Of a DNA stretch of 64,000 nt, positions 23,497 through 32,802 are shown piece after piece. The notes below the pieces were generated by a model. That model saw only the letters and a program-made list of their open reading frames with translations. It had not been told where the DNA came from and made no database searches. The stretch's first letter is position 1. Each line of letters opens with the position of its first letter. Source of the stretch: a virus. The stretch spans positions 1 to 64,000 of the IMG/VR virus record IMGVR_UViG_3300027759_003534, one strand, 5' to 3'. The position numbers and the translations under genes were made by a program.

Positions 23497-25449
23497 TTAA
23501 CCTTTATAATTTTTCCAAGTCTTGAATAAACTACGCTCAAGCTCTGCTGATTCTTCCATACTGGCTTGGCGACGTAGCTGGCTAGCAACAACAGGAATAG
23601 TTGTTTGTCCAGTTGATTTAGGACCGTTTAGCCCACCTGAATATGTACGCAATTCCGGTTGGGCTGCCAGTGTTTCTGTGTTGGTTGGCCAGTCTGGATC
23701 GTTTAATGTTTCATCGGTATCGCCGTAGGCTTCATCAACTGTTTGCTCGCACCCACATGGTGATGCACCACATGTTCCGCAGGCTTCTTGTGCCTGGCCA
23801 TGTAGGCCTGCCATTTTTAACAATGCAGCTAATTGATCAGCTTCAGCGCCTTCGGCTGTAACAGTGATACTCTTATGAGACTCACCGTCTTCACCAGCTG
23901 TCATGTTTACTGTAATATTCATGCCTTCAGTAATCATTGACTCGACTTGGTTGTTAAAACCTTCATAAACACCTTTGCCAAATTGCATACCACCAGCGGA
24001 TTTCTTAGCGGTGGTTGGTGCTGTAGCTACTGATCCGGCCACTGTTGTTTCATCAACTTTGTCTTCTTTCTTTTTCTTACCACCCATTTCATCTTTGCCA
24101 AGACGTCCAGCAACAACATCACCTTGTGTAACTTTGTCGTATGGTTTAGCATTGTTGGCCAAGTTGCCATCACCTTTGCCTTCATCGGCCTTTTTGACTT
24201 TTTTAGGAAGACCTTTTTCTTTGGTTGCGGCAAAATCACGTGTGTCACTGGGCTTCATTGTTTTAGCAACTTTTTTCAACTCAGGACTTGCACCTTTGAT
24301 TTTTTCACCTTTTTGGATAGCGTGAGCCATGCCCATAAACTTGCGTTGAGCCTTGCTGACTGATTTTTCAGCCACGGGTTCCATATGTTGTTCCGCATCA
24401 CGCTCGTGTGTGCTCAACATATAATCAGTGACGCTACTCATCATGCCTTTAATTTGGCCAATCTTTTCTTGTACCCACTCTGGCAAGTTTTCGTTACTAC
24501 GCAAGGCACGTTCAAGTTCTTTGGCACTACGAACAATAGTATGCAAAGAGTCTTTGGTCATACCAGCTTCGTCATTGTATTCAGCCTGCTCGCCTGGGTC
24601 AACGTTTTCACTGCTCATATTTGAAGGTCGTGTCATCATAACGCCATCACTGTCTAAATCTTCTTGGGTCTTAGCAGGACGGCCGGCTTTGTACTTGTAG
24701 CTCTTGGCTGTCACACGCTCTGGACCTTTGTCCTTGCCTTTTGGACGGCCACGGCGAGCAGGAGCTCCGCCGGTGGCTTCTGGATCTGTTTCTGGGTCGT
24801 CAAATGTTTCTGGCTTGCGAGTATAAACTGTACCTGTGGATACTTTTCGTTTGTCAAAACGTCCAGTACCTTTTTCTTTTTCACGGCTGGCCAACCAAGC
24901 ATCCATTTCTTTGAAACCTTCTTCAAGATCACCGGTATCTGTAAACTCTTTATTGCCCAACTTGAACTTTTCACCCTTTGGTGTTGCTTTAAGTTTGGCC
25001 GTAAATGCATTGCCTTCGTCAGCTATACCCTGACTCTCATCATACTTGTCATACTTGTTGCGAATGTTGCTCATAGTCTTGGCACTGGCATGCTCACGGC
25101 CGGCTTTTTGTAAAGCCTTCATACCTTGATCGCCGTATTTCTTTTTGCCAATGGCAGCTTGAAAAGCACTTTCTTCCATGTCGCTTTCTTCAACTTGCCC
25201 CTTGGCTCTCATTTTTGCCAACTGTGCTCCGGCAATCCGTGCACCTTTTTCACCGCCGCCTGTTTTCTTAGCCAAGGCTGCAAAACCTGTTGTGGCATTG
25301 TTGTGCTTGCCTAGGTCACGCTCGTTGAGTGCTTGAGCCAACTTGCTCTTGGGCTGAGGAGCCGGTACTGCATGCTCTGCAAGTTGTTCTGCGTCTTGTT
25401 TGCTAGATAGTGTGGCCAATCTCTTGTTTAAGTCGTAAAAAAATGTCAT
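23497..25449 (-). CDS. Large basic/low-complexity head-region protein, function unknown
   Basis: The protein has 650 aa, rich in Lys, Glu, Ala and Gly, with little predicted globular structure. The N-terminus has a helix, then DAEQLAEHAVPAP with an L-A-E site like prohead-protease targets. Segments KTGGGEKGARIAGAQLAKMRAKG and RRGRPKGKDKGPERV (AT-hook-like GRPKG) could bind DNA. Further on is KAQRKFMGMAHAIQKGEKI, and near the C-terminus a Cys-rich CGTCGASPCGC motif. The end has LRRQASMEESAELERSLFKTWKNYKG. The position among putative internal proteins suggests a scaffold-like or packaged protein. No homologue was named. Confidence 0.7.
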   Translation of the reverse strand: MTFFYDLNKRLATLSSKQDAEQLAEHAVPAPQPKSKLAQALNERDLGKHNNATTGFAALAKKTGGGEKGARIAGAQLAKMRAKGQVEESDMEESAFQAAIGKKKYGDQGMKALQKAGREHASAKTMSNIRNKYDKYDESQGIADEGNAFTAKLKATPKGEKFKLGNKEFTDTGDLEEGFKEMDAWLASREKEKGTGRFDKRKVSTGTVYTRKPETFDDPETDPEATGGAPARRGRPKGKDKGPERVTAKSYKYKAGRPAKTQEDLDSDGVMMTRPSNMSSENVDPGEQAEYNDEAGMTKDSLHTIVRSAKELERALRSNENLPEWVQEKIGQIKGMMSSVTDYMLSTHERDAEQHMEPVAEKSVSKAQRKFMGMAHAIQKGEKIKGASPELKKVAKTMKPSDTRDFAATKEKGLPKKVKKADEGKGDGNLANNAKPYDKVTQGDVVAGRLGKDEMGGKKKKEDKVDETTVAGSVATAPTTAKKSAGGMQFGKGVYEGFNNQVESMITEGMNITVNMTAGEDGESHKSITVTAEGAEADQLAALLKMAGLHGQAQEACGTCGASPCGCEQTVDEAYGDTDETLNDPDWPTNTETLAAQPELRTYSGGLNGPKSTGQTTIPVVASQLRRQASMEESAELERSLFKTWKNYKG

Positions 25450-25453
25450 TCTG

Positions 25454-26059
25454 TTATCCTCTTGGGTTTGCGCCGGTGGCCGGACGTGGTGGTCTCTTGA
25501 CCTTGGTCATTGGGCTGTCATTACCCATTGGCAAATCGTTTGTAGTTTCAGCAGGAGGTGTCTTGCCACCAGCCACGGTAAAATCACTACGGTATGTGTT
25601 CTTCAATACTGCATGCTCATCATACGGAGCACTATAATCCGCAATTAATGCTTTTTGTTCTGCGGTGTCAGCAGGGTAATCTGTGTCCAACAAGTTTTTG
25701 TTCTGTGCCGCAACACGCTCACGCTCTGAATCCATACCTTCTTCATGCGGGGTGGTCAACATAATAATTCTGTTTGGATCCATCATTAACAATTGAGCAA
25801 TCTGTTTGATCTGTGGCTCAATAGCTGGATAGCGGAATTCCACATCCATACTAGTCACACTATCGTTGCTGTGCTTAGGAAAGTCAGCTGGTTGCAGTTG
25901 CACCGGTGTAGTTTTTGGCTTGGTGATTTTTACAACGTCAAACTGTGCAAGTTTTTCTTCCAGCTGTTTAACGAAATCAGGAGCAACATCACCTACAATT
26001 TTGATACGATAATTGTAGGTTCTTTCTGATTCTGCGAGGTATTGTTGAAAATTTTTCAT
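25454..26059 (-). CDS. Putative internal or head protein with capsid-targeting N-terminus
   Basis: The protein has 201 aa. It begins MKNFQQYLAESERTY, the best match in this window to the T4 internal-protein leader (MKTYQEFIAE), with L-A-E as likely cleavage site. After it comes a ferredoxin-like α/β domain (YNYRIKIVGDVAPDFVKQLE, KLAQFDVVKIT) and a Pro-rich C-terminus (MTKVKRPPRPATGANPRG). A CATAAATA promoter gives a 14-nt leader with AGGA. It heads the transcript that reads into the 650-aa protein and the two GYPR paralogues. Confidence 0.65.
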   Translation of the reverse strand: MKNFQQYLAESERTYNYRIKIVGDVAPDFVKQLEEKLAQFDVVKITKPKTTPVQLQPADFPKHSNDSVTSMDVEFRYPAIEPQIKQIAQLLMMDPNRIIMLTTPHEEGMDSERERVAAQNKNLLDTDYPADTAEQKALIADYSAPYDEHAVLKNTYRSDFTVAGGKTPPAETTNDLPMGNDSPMTKVKRPPRPATGANPRG

Positions 26060-26078
26060 CGGTTAGGTTCCTATATGA

Positions 26079-26086
26079 TATTTATG
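26079..26086 (-). promoter_or_regulatory. Late-type promoter CATAAATA
   Basis: Minus-strand motif one base off TATAAATA. Predicted start 26073, leader of 14 nt with AGGA before the ATG at 26059. Confidence 0.6.
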
Positions 26087-26087
26087 C

Positions 26088-26579
26088 TTATTCAGTTTTT
26101 TGGTCTCTTGAGGTTGCCAAGCGTTCCAATAAATCGTTACGATTTAATACGTGTCCGTGTGCTGTTTCCATGGTATCTTCGGGTGCATTTTTTGCTGCAT
26201 CTTGATCTAGTTTGAGTTTTTTCATCTGTAGATCCAGCATTTTTAATTTTTTGTTTAGCTTGGTTGTCTTGGCAGTGAGTGCATGCCCTAACATTGTACT
26301 GGCCACTGCAAACAGCTCACTAGCATAACGACTATCCACATTAAAGCCTAAATCACTAAGATTTTGGTAGCTTTCTTTGGCCATGTCAGCAATGTCGTCC
26401 AGCTCGCGATCACTGGCGTCTAAGTCACGGATAGCTGGCAGTGCGGCGTCAATTTTGTCAATGGTGTTGTCTATTTCCACAATGGCAGCACGGGTTTCTG
26501 CTGTGGTCAGGGCCGGCTCTTCCTGGACACTTTCGTCTGTGGGTGGAAAATCAAAAAGAGATTCTAATTTACGAGTCAT
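26088..26579 (-). CDS. 16: Terminase small subunit-like protein (gp16)
   Basis: The protein has 163 aa, the same length as T4 gp16 (164). It begins MTRKLESLFDFPPTD, then an acidic linker, then a central coiled-coil pair: RELDDIADMAKESYQNLSDLG, YASELFAVASTMLGHALTAKT and a Lys/Leu-rich LNKKLKMLDLQMKKLKLDQ helix. This helix-turn-helix layout is that of T4-type TerS oligomerisation domains. It regulates gp17 at packaging start. Separation from terL by about 8 kb is unusual, as gp16 and gp17 adjoin in T4. Start is immediately after the gp4-like gene. Confidence 0.6.
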   Translation of the reverse strand: MTRKLESLFDFPPTDESVQEEPALTTAETRAAIVEIDNTIDKIDAALPAIRDLDASDRELDDIADMAKESYQNLSDLGFNVDSRYASELFAVASTMLGHALTAKTTKLNKKLKMLDLQMKKLKLDQDAAKNAPEDTMETAHGHVLNRNDLLERLATSRDQKTE

Positions 26580-26582
26580 GAC

Positions 26583-27026
26583 CTATTTACCGGTCTTTTT
26601 ATTGCCCTGATGATAAATTTGATCTTCGTTAATCACCCGAAAGGTAAGTCCATTTTTCTTGGCCCATTTAGTTGCCTGGTCCCACTTGGCGTAATTTACA
26701 GCCACAATTGCCCGCTCGTTGGCGTTCATTTTGCTTTCAATTAGACTTTGTTTTTTGGGTTTGATTTCTATCAGTTCTGCCTTGGTGGTGTTATTAGGAC
26801 CGCGATAGGTCACTAAAAAGTCAGGCACATACATGCTTGGCTTGCCAGTGAGCGGATTACGATAAGGTATGCTAACGCTTTCACTGGCCCATTGTAGGAC
26901 ATTTTCGTTGGAATCTAAAAATATCATAAATGTAAGTTCCCAGCCGGATCTGTATCTTGGTGTGCCACGACCCACATACTTGGCGGTGTTCTTGACAGTG
27001 TAAGCGCCTTGACGATAATTGGCCAT
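26583..27026 (-). CDS. 4: gp4-like head completion protein
   Basis: The protein has 147 aa (T4 gp4 has 150). KYVGRGTPRYRSGWELTFMI, VLQWASESVSIPY and MYVPDFLV are the hallmark segments of T4 gp4 and relatives, with the YVPDF...LIEIKPKKQ combination resembling a TnsA or restriction-like nuclease core (Asp, Glu-x-Lys). It acts at the portal after packaging, closing the filled head. It lies in a close row with the TerS-like and neck/tail genes, consistent with a head-completion role. Confidence 0.85.
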   Translation of the reverse strand: MANYRQGAYTVKNTAKYVGRGTPRYRSGWELTFMIFLDSNENVLQWASESVSIPYRNPLTGKPSMYVPDFLVTYRGPNNTTKAELIEIKPKKQSLIESKMNANERAIVAVNYAKWDQATKWAKKNGLTFRVINEDQIYHQGNKKTGK

Positions 27027-27029
27027 GTG

Positions 27030-27389
27030 TCAAATCCTGATGTTTCTAGCGACGTAATAGTTGGGTTGAGTGGGCACATTGAGTCCCAACAAGGTGCTTC
27101 TGCTTCTAATACCGTTTAGATAATAGGCCAAAGACAAGGTAAGTTCAGGAGCACTTTGCCCTTGGAATTGTTGTAACAAGGTCATTACAGGAATTTTAGT
27201 TGCGTGACTAATGCGGAACACACTTACAGTAAAATTACCTGCGGCTTCGGCTGAGCCAAATACTGATCGAAAATAACTCAATACAGCATCATACGCATCC
27301 ACAGGTACCTGCTGTTGATACCCGTAAAATCGATCAAAGATTTGTACGGTTAAATCAGTTTTGTTATTAATGGCATTTACTGAAGCCAT
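27030..27389 (-). CDS. Conserved-looking structural protein of unknown role
   Basis: The protein has 119 aa and no named family. Features: LTVQIFDRFYGYQQQVPVDAYDAVLSYFRSVFG (helical), TVSVFRISHATKIPVMTLLQQFQG, LTLSLAYYLNGIRSRSTLLG. It has no signal peptide. Placed between gp4 and the tube-like genes with 2-3 nt gaps, it is likely a virion or assembly protein. Confidence 0.7.
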   Translation of the reverse strand: MASVNAINNKTDLTVQIFDRFYGYQQQVPVDAYDAVLSYFRSVFGSAEAAGNFTVSVFRISHATKIPVMTLLQQFQGQSAPELTLSLAYYLNGIRSRSTLLGLNVPTQPNYYVARNIRI

Positions 27390-27391
27390 GA

Positions 27392-28714
27392 TTAGTATGC
27401 CGCATCATTGTAAGCATTATACTCAGGCGTGGCCTCAGGTGCAACATCTTCGTCAACTTCGGCAGCACGATATAAGGTTCCATCTTTGAATGTATTGCCG
27501 TTGGTATCAGTGGTATAGTCTGGTGTTGGGAATAGGAATCCGCCAACTGCGCCAGCGGCTTGTCTTGCAGCAGCTATGGTTCCGCCGGCTAGTGCTGGGG
27601 CAAGTCCAGACAATATTCCTTGTGTGAATGCACCACTTCCTGCCAGCGCAGCACCAGCAAATGCTGCAGCTGTTGGTACCAGTCCTTGACCAACTGCGCC
27701 GAGAACATTTTTTAATCCGCCCTGAGAATTGGCTTGTAAGTCTTGTTTGTTACCAGTTGGACTACTTCTAAGAGTGCCCTGGAACATTACAGTGTCGGTG
27801 CTGCCGTTACCGGCAATTGAACTCTTATTGGTATCGTAGTAGGCTCCGTCGGCAAATCCTGGAACCGGATCACTTGGTGTTGCGCCGCCTATTGCGCCTG
27901 AATAATATTTGACATTTTCGTACTTGATGCTCATGGTGTGTGTCATTAGTCCGTTGCCTTGACTATAATCGTAAGTGTCGTGGGTCCACGAATCAATCAA
28001 GGGATTAATCATGGTATACTGTGCATAACTTTTTTGACTCATGCCGTATATGGTAATGTCACGAAAGAATGGTTCTTGACCACTAGCAGGGCCAGTTAGT
28101 AACGAAGTTGATAAACTTTGTAAACTAGGATTATTATAACCTTGACCACTAAGGCCCCAATGCTGTATACTCCTACTAGGAGAATATATATCGTTAGCAG
28201 TATAGCTGGCGCCACCGAACACATCTGGTACCTGTATTTGCCCTAGCGTACCGCTTTGATTAGGAGTGTTGCCATATTTGTAGATAGGATCACTGTAGTA
28301 GTATTGATAGTATTGATACCACATGTTACGCACAAGATCACTTGAATCATCATTGAATACAATTTGACATGGATTATAATTAATCTTTGTCTGGACCAGA
28401 CGCTTGCGATTATACTGGTTCATCTGGGCCACATCAATTGAGTAGCCTGGTAACTGTGCGGTCTTGACCGTAAGGCTAATTAGTGGCCCATTACTGCCAT
28501 TATTAGACACAAAATTTGCTACTGCAGGTATATTAGTGTTTAAATTAAAATAAACATGAAATAAAAACTTGTTGCGAGGAGCAAGAGCATACCCATTGGA
28601 TCTAAAAGTCTTAGCAGCATGAGTATAGTCCATTGCTGGACCAGTCCATTGACCTGGGTCTGGTGGTGCGCTTGGTTCAAGCGGTCTAAGATTGTCTTGG
28701 CCAAAGTAAGCCAT
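27392..28714 (-). CDS. Tail tube/baseplate tube-initiator-like protein (gp48/gp54 or gp19 family)
   Basis: The protein has 440 aa. Residues 45-160 have KFLFHVYFNL, LISLTVKTAQLPGYSID and KINYNPCQIVFNDDSSDLVRNMW, which correspond to the tube-fold elements of gp19-like proteins ('F.V....P....' then 'W.DI...F.DD....V'). A later FFRDITIYGMSQKSYAQYTMINPLI and MSIKYENVKYYSG complete the fold. The C-terminal region is Gly/Ala-rich. T4 gp48 and gp54 are gp19 relatives that begin the tail tube on the baseplate, so one of them is the best guess; an additional tube protein is possible. Directly precedes gp19 in the transcript direction. Confidence 0.6.
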   Translation of the reverse strand: MAYFGQDNLRPLEPSAPPDPGQWTGPAMDYTHAAKTFRSNGYALAPRNKFLFHVYFNLNTNIPAVANFVSNNGSNGPLISLTVKTAQLPGYSIDVAQMNQYNRKRLVQTKINYNPCQIVFNDDSSDLVRNMWYQYYQYYYSDPIYKYGNTPNQSGTLGQIQVPDVFGGASYTANDIYSPSRSIQHWGLSGQGYNNPSLQSLSTSLLTGPASGQEPFFRDITIYGMSQKSYAQYTMINPLIDSWTHDTYDYSQGNGLMTHTMSIKYENVKYYSGAIGGATPSDPVPGFADGAYYDTNKSSIAGNGSTDTVMFQGTLRSSPTGNKQDLQANSQGGLKNVLGAVGQGLVPTAAAFAGAALAGSGAFTQGILSGLAPALAGGTIAAARQAAGAVGGFLFPTPDYTTDTNGNTFKDGTLYRAAEVDEDVAPEATPEYNAYNDAAY

Positions 28715-28720
28715 AGGCTA

Positions 28721-29347
28721 TTAACCTGTAGCTACGTTGTTGACCGTTAACGGAATTGCAGCGCCAACACCAACATCAGCACCGGTGGTGGTCTGCATGG
28801 CATTATCATAGCGGATGGTCATGGCCACTGTCATTGGCTCTGTGCCAGACCCGTAGTTGGCATCGCCATAGTTGACCCCTTGCAAGTAGCAACCCATGAT
28901 GGTCCAGGTTTCTAAGGCAATAGGAGTATTAGCACCATTGCCACCATCTAACACTTCAAATACTGTGGTAAATTTGTAGTCAATGCCTGATGCAGCACTG
29001 CTTTGTTCCATGAAATCTAATTGCTTTTGCAGTTGTTCGCCCACCAAGCGACTTACATTGCCGCCGGCGTCATCACGCAAGTTACAGGTAATATCTTGCC
29101 AACTGTGCTTACCAGCCAAACGAATTGTACTGTTGTATATAGGAAGATCAATATTGTCAAATGTCACATTAGGACGTTGAAAATCCATAACCTGCTTGGT
29201 CAATTCTGTAGTAGGTTGTGTTACGCCCAATCCTAAAAAAGTAACGCGAAAGCGATACTTGAGTTTTGGCATCAGCAGACCTTGTGCCGACGTGCTTTGA
29301 TCGCTGGCTAACGGTACTGTTAGTTTAGTTAATGAAGCTGTTGCCAT
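28721..29347 (-). CDS. 19: Tail tube protein (gp19)
   Basis: The protein has 208 aa (T4 gp19 has 163). The pattern is that of gp19: KYRFRVTFLGLG, QVMDFQRPNVTFDNI, STIRLAGKHSWQDITCNLRDDAGGNVSRLV, ALETWTIMGCYLQGVNYGD and MTVAMTIRYDNA. It polymerises to the inner tail tube. A CATAAATA late promoter gives an 18-nt leader with GGAGAA. gp18 lies just upstream in transcription order, as in T4 where 18 and 19 adjoin. Confidence 0.88.
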   Translation of the reverse strand: MATASLTKLTVPLASDQSTSAQGLLMPKLKYRFRVTFLGLGVTQPTTELTKQVMDFQRPNVTFDNIDLPIYNSTIRLAGKHSWQDITCNLRDDAGGNVSRLVGEQLQKQLDFMEQSSAASGIDYKFTTVFEVLDGGNGANTPIALETWTIMGCYLQGVNYGDANYGSGTEPMTVAMTIRYDNAMQTTTGADVGVGAAIPLTVNNVATG

Positions 29348-29370
29348 TTGTTTATTCTCCTAATATACTT

Positions 29371-29378
29371 TATTTATG
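29371..29378 (-). promoter_or_regulatory. Late-type promoter CATAAATA for gp19
   Basis: Minus-strand motif; predicted start 29365 gives a leader of 18 nt with GGAGAA before the ATG at 29347. Confidence 0.6.
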
Positions 29379-29422
29379 GTGTTTGTGCCAGACAAAAATT
29401 TAGGTATTTGCCTGGCAATTAA

Positions 29423-32400
29423 TTACGCTGCGCCTTGAGCTGCGATGGTTCCTGTGTTCTGAATACGCATTGGTATGTAGATAAACTCCACAGCCTTGAC
29501 TGGTTCAATAGCAATGTCAACATACAGCTCGTTGGCATCAATTGAAGCTGGCGTATTATTGGTCAAATCACAAACAACCAGGTAGTCATACAGACCGCGC
29601 TTGTTAACCAGGTCAATCATGAGTGATGTGATCTGATTGGTAATTGCCGCACGAGTGATTGTATCATTTGGCTCAAACAGGTATTGGTTACCAATGATTT
29701 CCAAACGTCCACGGATAAATGCTACCAAACGTGCCACGTTAATACGATCCAATGCTGTGGCTGTACCTTGTAGGGTATGATTACCAAAGTTGGTAATGCC
29801 TGTACCTGGAATAAATGTAATCGGGTTAACATTGTTTAAGTATAGTACATCACGTAGACCTTGATTTACACCTAGCGGCTGGAATTCACCAGTTTGAGCT
29901 TGTAAATATCCAATTTGTAGTGCATTGTCTACTACACCACGACGTAAGCCAGCAGGTGCAAACCATGGATATGCCACGCTGTCACTGCGGATAATTGTAC
30001 GCAACATCATGTGACTTGGTGCTGTGACTACCACGTTACCTGTTAGATCAGTTGTGGTGCAACTTGGATAGAATGCAGCCGAGTATGCATCCCCTGTAGC
30101 CAAATTACCGTCGGCGGTAGTAAGACCCAGTCCATTGTTGTTAGTGGCCCAGGCAACAATATCTGCTGGATCTAAACGTAGAGGAGTATCAACCACACTG
30201 AACGCGGTGTCGCCACGATCGTTGTTGAGTACCACCATGTTAGGTGCTAACTCTGGATACTGCGGGCAAACAATCAAGTTGTACTGTGCTTGATTTTCAC
30301 GCAGTTGTGTACTGGTGTCAATGGCCACTCTGAGTGCTTGTACAATCAAGGTACGTTGAGCTTGGCGACCCATGTTAGGGCTGCCATCTGCACGATTACC
30401 ACTTGCTGTTAACCAAGTATTGGTTTCACTAGGCAACACTGCTGGTGATGGATAGCTAGTGCTGTTAAAGTAATTGACCTGGAATGATTTAACGTTAAAT
30501 CCAGATCTACGTGTGTTAAACAACAAGATACCTTCTGGATATAGATCCGGATTAGGTGCATCAAGGTCTAGGTAGTTGCTGGTGATCAAAGGTGTTGATC
30601 CTGTGGCAATTGGTGGAATAGGATCTGTGATTGGGTTGGTTGTACCGTTAGGTGCCCAACGTGCATCAGCAAATAACACGCCGTTGGTTGTGATTTGATC
30701 GGCATTGTCAATCTGTACCCATTGATTTTCGCCGTTGACACTTTCCCAACGACTGATCACTGGATAATTTTCTAAATCACTTGTATCGATCCATAAATCG
30801 CCGTAGGCCAATGGACTTTGTGCGTCATCGGTCTGTGTGGTTGGTGCTGTGGCACTGAATATTGGGCCTGCAGCATTGGTCAAAGTTAAATTGTATCCAC
30901 GCACATCACTGGCAACGTTTTGATAACCATACCAGTCACCGTTGTTCTGAATCATGATATCAGCTGTTGTAGCATCACTATAGTACCAGTATGTGCCATC
31001 TGTTGGGTCAATATTTGGCTGACTTGCGGCAGCAGTATAGGTAAATGTTGGTGAGGTGACCCAGTTACTAAGTACCAATCCTGTGACTACACCATTTGCA
31101 TAAAGGTTGCGTATCCCGGTTACCGATGTTGAAAATCCTGCAGCAGTGATTGCATTATATGTGACATTTATCAAATTAATATCACCACCCGTGGCATGTG
31201 TAAAGTAAATTTGTCCAGCATCGTTTATGTTGGCACTGACATTAGGAATATCGGTGGCGCTGACAGCGGCTACAAAATCAGCAGGTGTTGTTCCAGCCAC
31301 AGTAGCTGTGGCATTGGTATAAACTGATGTTCCGGGCTCTGTTGCTTGAATCTGAAATTGAGAGCCAGAAGTAAATGTAGGATTGGCAACTGAACCAGTA
31401 ACAACTGTGGCGCCGGCAGCTAATCTTTCAAGAATCAACAATTCTGCTGTGTTATTGTTGTACGGGTCAATTCGACCATATATGGTTCCAGCTGGGATTG
31501 ACTGGCCACCTGATGTTGGGTCAAGATCGTATATAGCAGTTGCTTGATTGCGAAACACTGGACAGGCCTGCAACACAAATACGCCCAAGGTGCTGTTGTA
31601 GTTCTTAATCTGAATGTTCATGCCTTGATTAGGCGTGTTAGTTTGTTGGAACACACTGCCGGTAGGTTGGGGCTGTGTAGATGTGGAACGCCAATTTGGT
31701 ACTTGGAAACTTGCACCGTAATCGTAGGCTGGAGCAGCATATTGACCGGCTGTGATACCCAATGTTGCCAATGGTGTGCCGCTCACGTTGTTGATAGCAA
31801 TAACGCCTGTGCCTTCTGTACTGCCGTCATTTGTAGCTGAACTATCTGCGTACAAGGTTAATTTTCCACCAATGTTGGCAGCATAAACACCACTAGTGTT
31901 TAATACACTATTGATGCTGGTTACTAGTTGTGTTACAGTGTTGTTAGGACTAGCTAATACTGTAATTGTTGTGTCATTAATAGCAAAACTATTACCCGCA
32001 GTTAAACTAACAGGAGCTAGTGTGCCTTGGATTGTGGGCCAGGATGTTTTCCATTCGTCACTGCCAAGTAGAACCCAAGTGTTATATAAATCTTGGGCTG
32101 TAGCACCATCTTGTAACCATCCTGGTGCTTGATTAACACCGTTAACTGTGGTAGGGCCACCACGCTTGTAGTAAGTTGGATTGAAAGTATTAGTTGCGGT
32201 GACCGCGTAGTTGCCAATACTACCATAACTGTCTAGAGGCACTGTGCTTCCAGTCATTAAAAATGCTGTGTCAGTAATAAAACTAGGTATTTGATTAGTA
32301 AATGCAGATGTGGTTTGATTCCATTCTTTTATACCCCAAGTACTGGTAGTAGTGTCAAACCAGTAAGTGCCGTTGGCAGGTGCGCCAACTGGGCGAGTTA

Positions 32401-32767
32401 AACTGGCTGTAAGGGCAGCCAAGTCAATATCTGCTCGCATCACATAGGCAATGTTGGTTACTCCCAGGGCCGAATATCCAGCCAACAAGCCGTATTCGTT
32501 GAGTTCATATCCGTTAATCGGAGTACCAGCTGTGGTATTGTAAAAGAATGGAACGCCAAATGTACTGAGTAGGTCTCGCTGACTTGTCATCAAATACAGT
32601 TTGTTAGCATTGACTGCCAATGTTCCTGGAGCAATTCCAGTACCTGCGCCAGAGATTTTGTTCTCTGCAGTTGCCAATAAAATAAATGGTACTGAGCTAG
32701 CAGCAGCGGGTGTGTAATTGCTTTGGTCAATTACACTGACTTGTACACCTGGGGAGATTAAGGCCAT
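29423..32767 (-). CDS. 18: Tail sheath protein (gp18), with large insertions
   Basis: The protein has 1114 aa against 659 in T4. The N-terminus MALISPGVQVSVIDQS and the C-terminal domain (GLRDVLYLNNVNPITFI, GRLEIIGNQYLFEPNDTITR, IAIEPVKAVEFIYIPMRI) are classic sheath ends that form the contractile lattice. The extra roughly 450 residues lie in the middle (about 130-730). They include a segment at residues 251-345 like flagellin-hook IN repeats and several 'DGTYWYYS/GDLWIDTS' β-modules, which would project from the tail surface. A GATAAATA late promoter with AAGGA precedes the ATG. The size may reflect surface decoration or glycan contact. Confidence 0.9.
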   Translation of the reverse strand: MALISPGVQVSVIDQSNYTPAAASSVPFILLATAENKISGAGTGIAPGTLAVNANKLYLMTSQRDLLSTFGVPFFYNTTAGTPINGYELNEYGLLAGYSALGVTNIAYVMRADIDLAALTASLTRPVGAPANGTYWFDTTTSTWGIKEWNQTTSAFTNQIPSFITDTAFLMTGSTVPLDSYGSIGNYAVTATNTFNPTYYKRGGPTTVNGVNQAPGWLQDGATAQDLYNTWVLLGSDEWKTSWPTIQGTLAPVSLTAGNSFAINDTTITVLASPNNTVTQLVTSINSVLNTSGVYAANIGGKLTLYADSSATNDGSTEGTGVIAINNVSGTPLATLGITAGQYAAPAYDYGASFQVPNWRSTSTQPQPTGSVFQQTNTPNQGMNIQIKNYNSTLGVFVLQACPVFRNQATAIYDLDPTSGGQSIPAGTIYGRIDPYNNNTAELLILERLAAGATVVTGSVANPTFTSGSQFQIQATEPGTSVYTNATATVAGTTPADFVAAVSATDIPNVSANINDAGQIYFTHATGGDINLINVTYNAITAAGFSTSVTGIRNLYANGVVTGLVLSNWVTSPTFTYTAAASQPNIDPTDGTYWYYSDATTADIMIQNNGDWYGYQNVASDVRGYNLTLTNAAGPIFSATAPTTQTDDAQSPLAYGDLWIDTSDLENYPVISRWESVNGENQWVQIDNADQITTNGVLFADARWAPNGTTNPITDPIPPIATGSTPLITSNYLDLDAPNPDLYPEGILLFNTRRSGFNVKSFQVNYFNSTSYPSPAVLPSETNTWLTASGNRADGSPNMGRQAQRTLIVQALRVAIDTSTQLRENQAQYNLIVCPQYPELAPNMVVLNNDRGDTAFSVVDTPLRLDPADIVAWATNNNGLGLTTADGNLATGDAYSAAFYPSCTTTDLTGNVVVTAPSHMMLRTIIRSDSVAYPWFAPAGLRRGVVDNALQIGYLQAQTGEFQPLGVNQGLRDVLYLNNVNPITFIPGTGITNFGNHTLQGTATALDRINVARLVAFIRGRLEIIGNQYLFEPNDTITRAAITNQITSLMIDLVNKRGLYDYLVVCDLTNNTPASIDANELYVDIAIEPVKAVEFIYIPMRIQNTGTIAAQGAA

Positions 32768-32794
32768 AACTAATTCCTTTTTATTAATTAAAGA

Positions 32795-32802
32795 TATTTA
32801 TC
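32795..32802 (-). promoter_or_regulatory. Late-type promoter GATAAATA for gp18
   Basis: Minus-strand motif; predicted start 32789 gives a 22-nt leader with AAGGA before the ATG at 32767. Confidence 0.6.
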
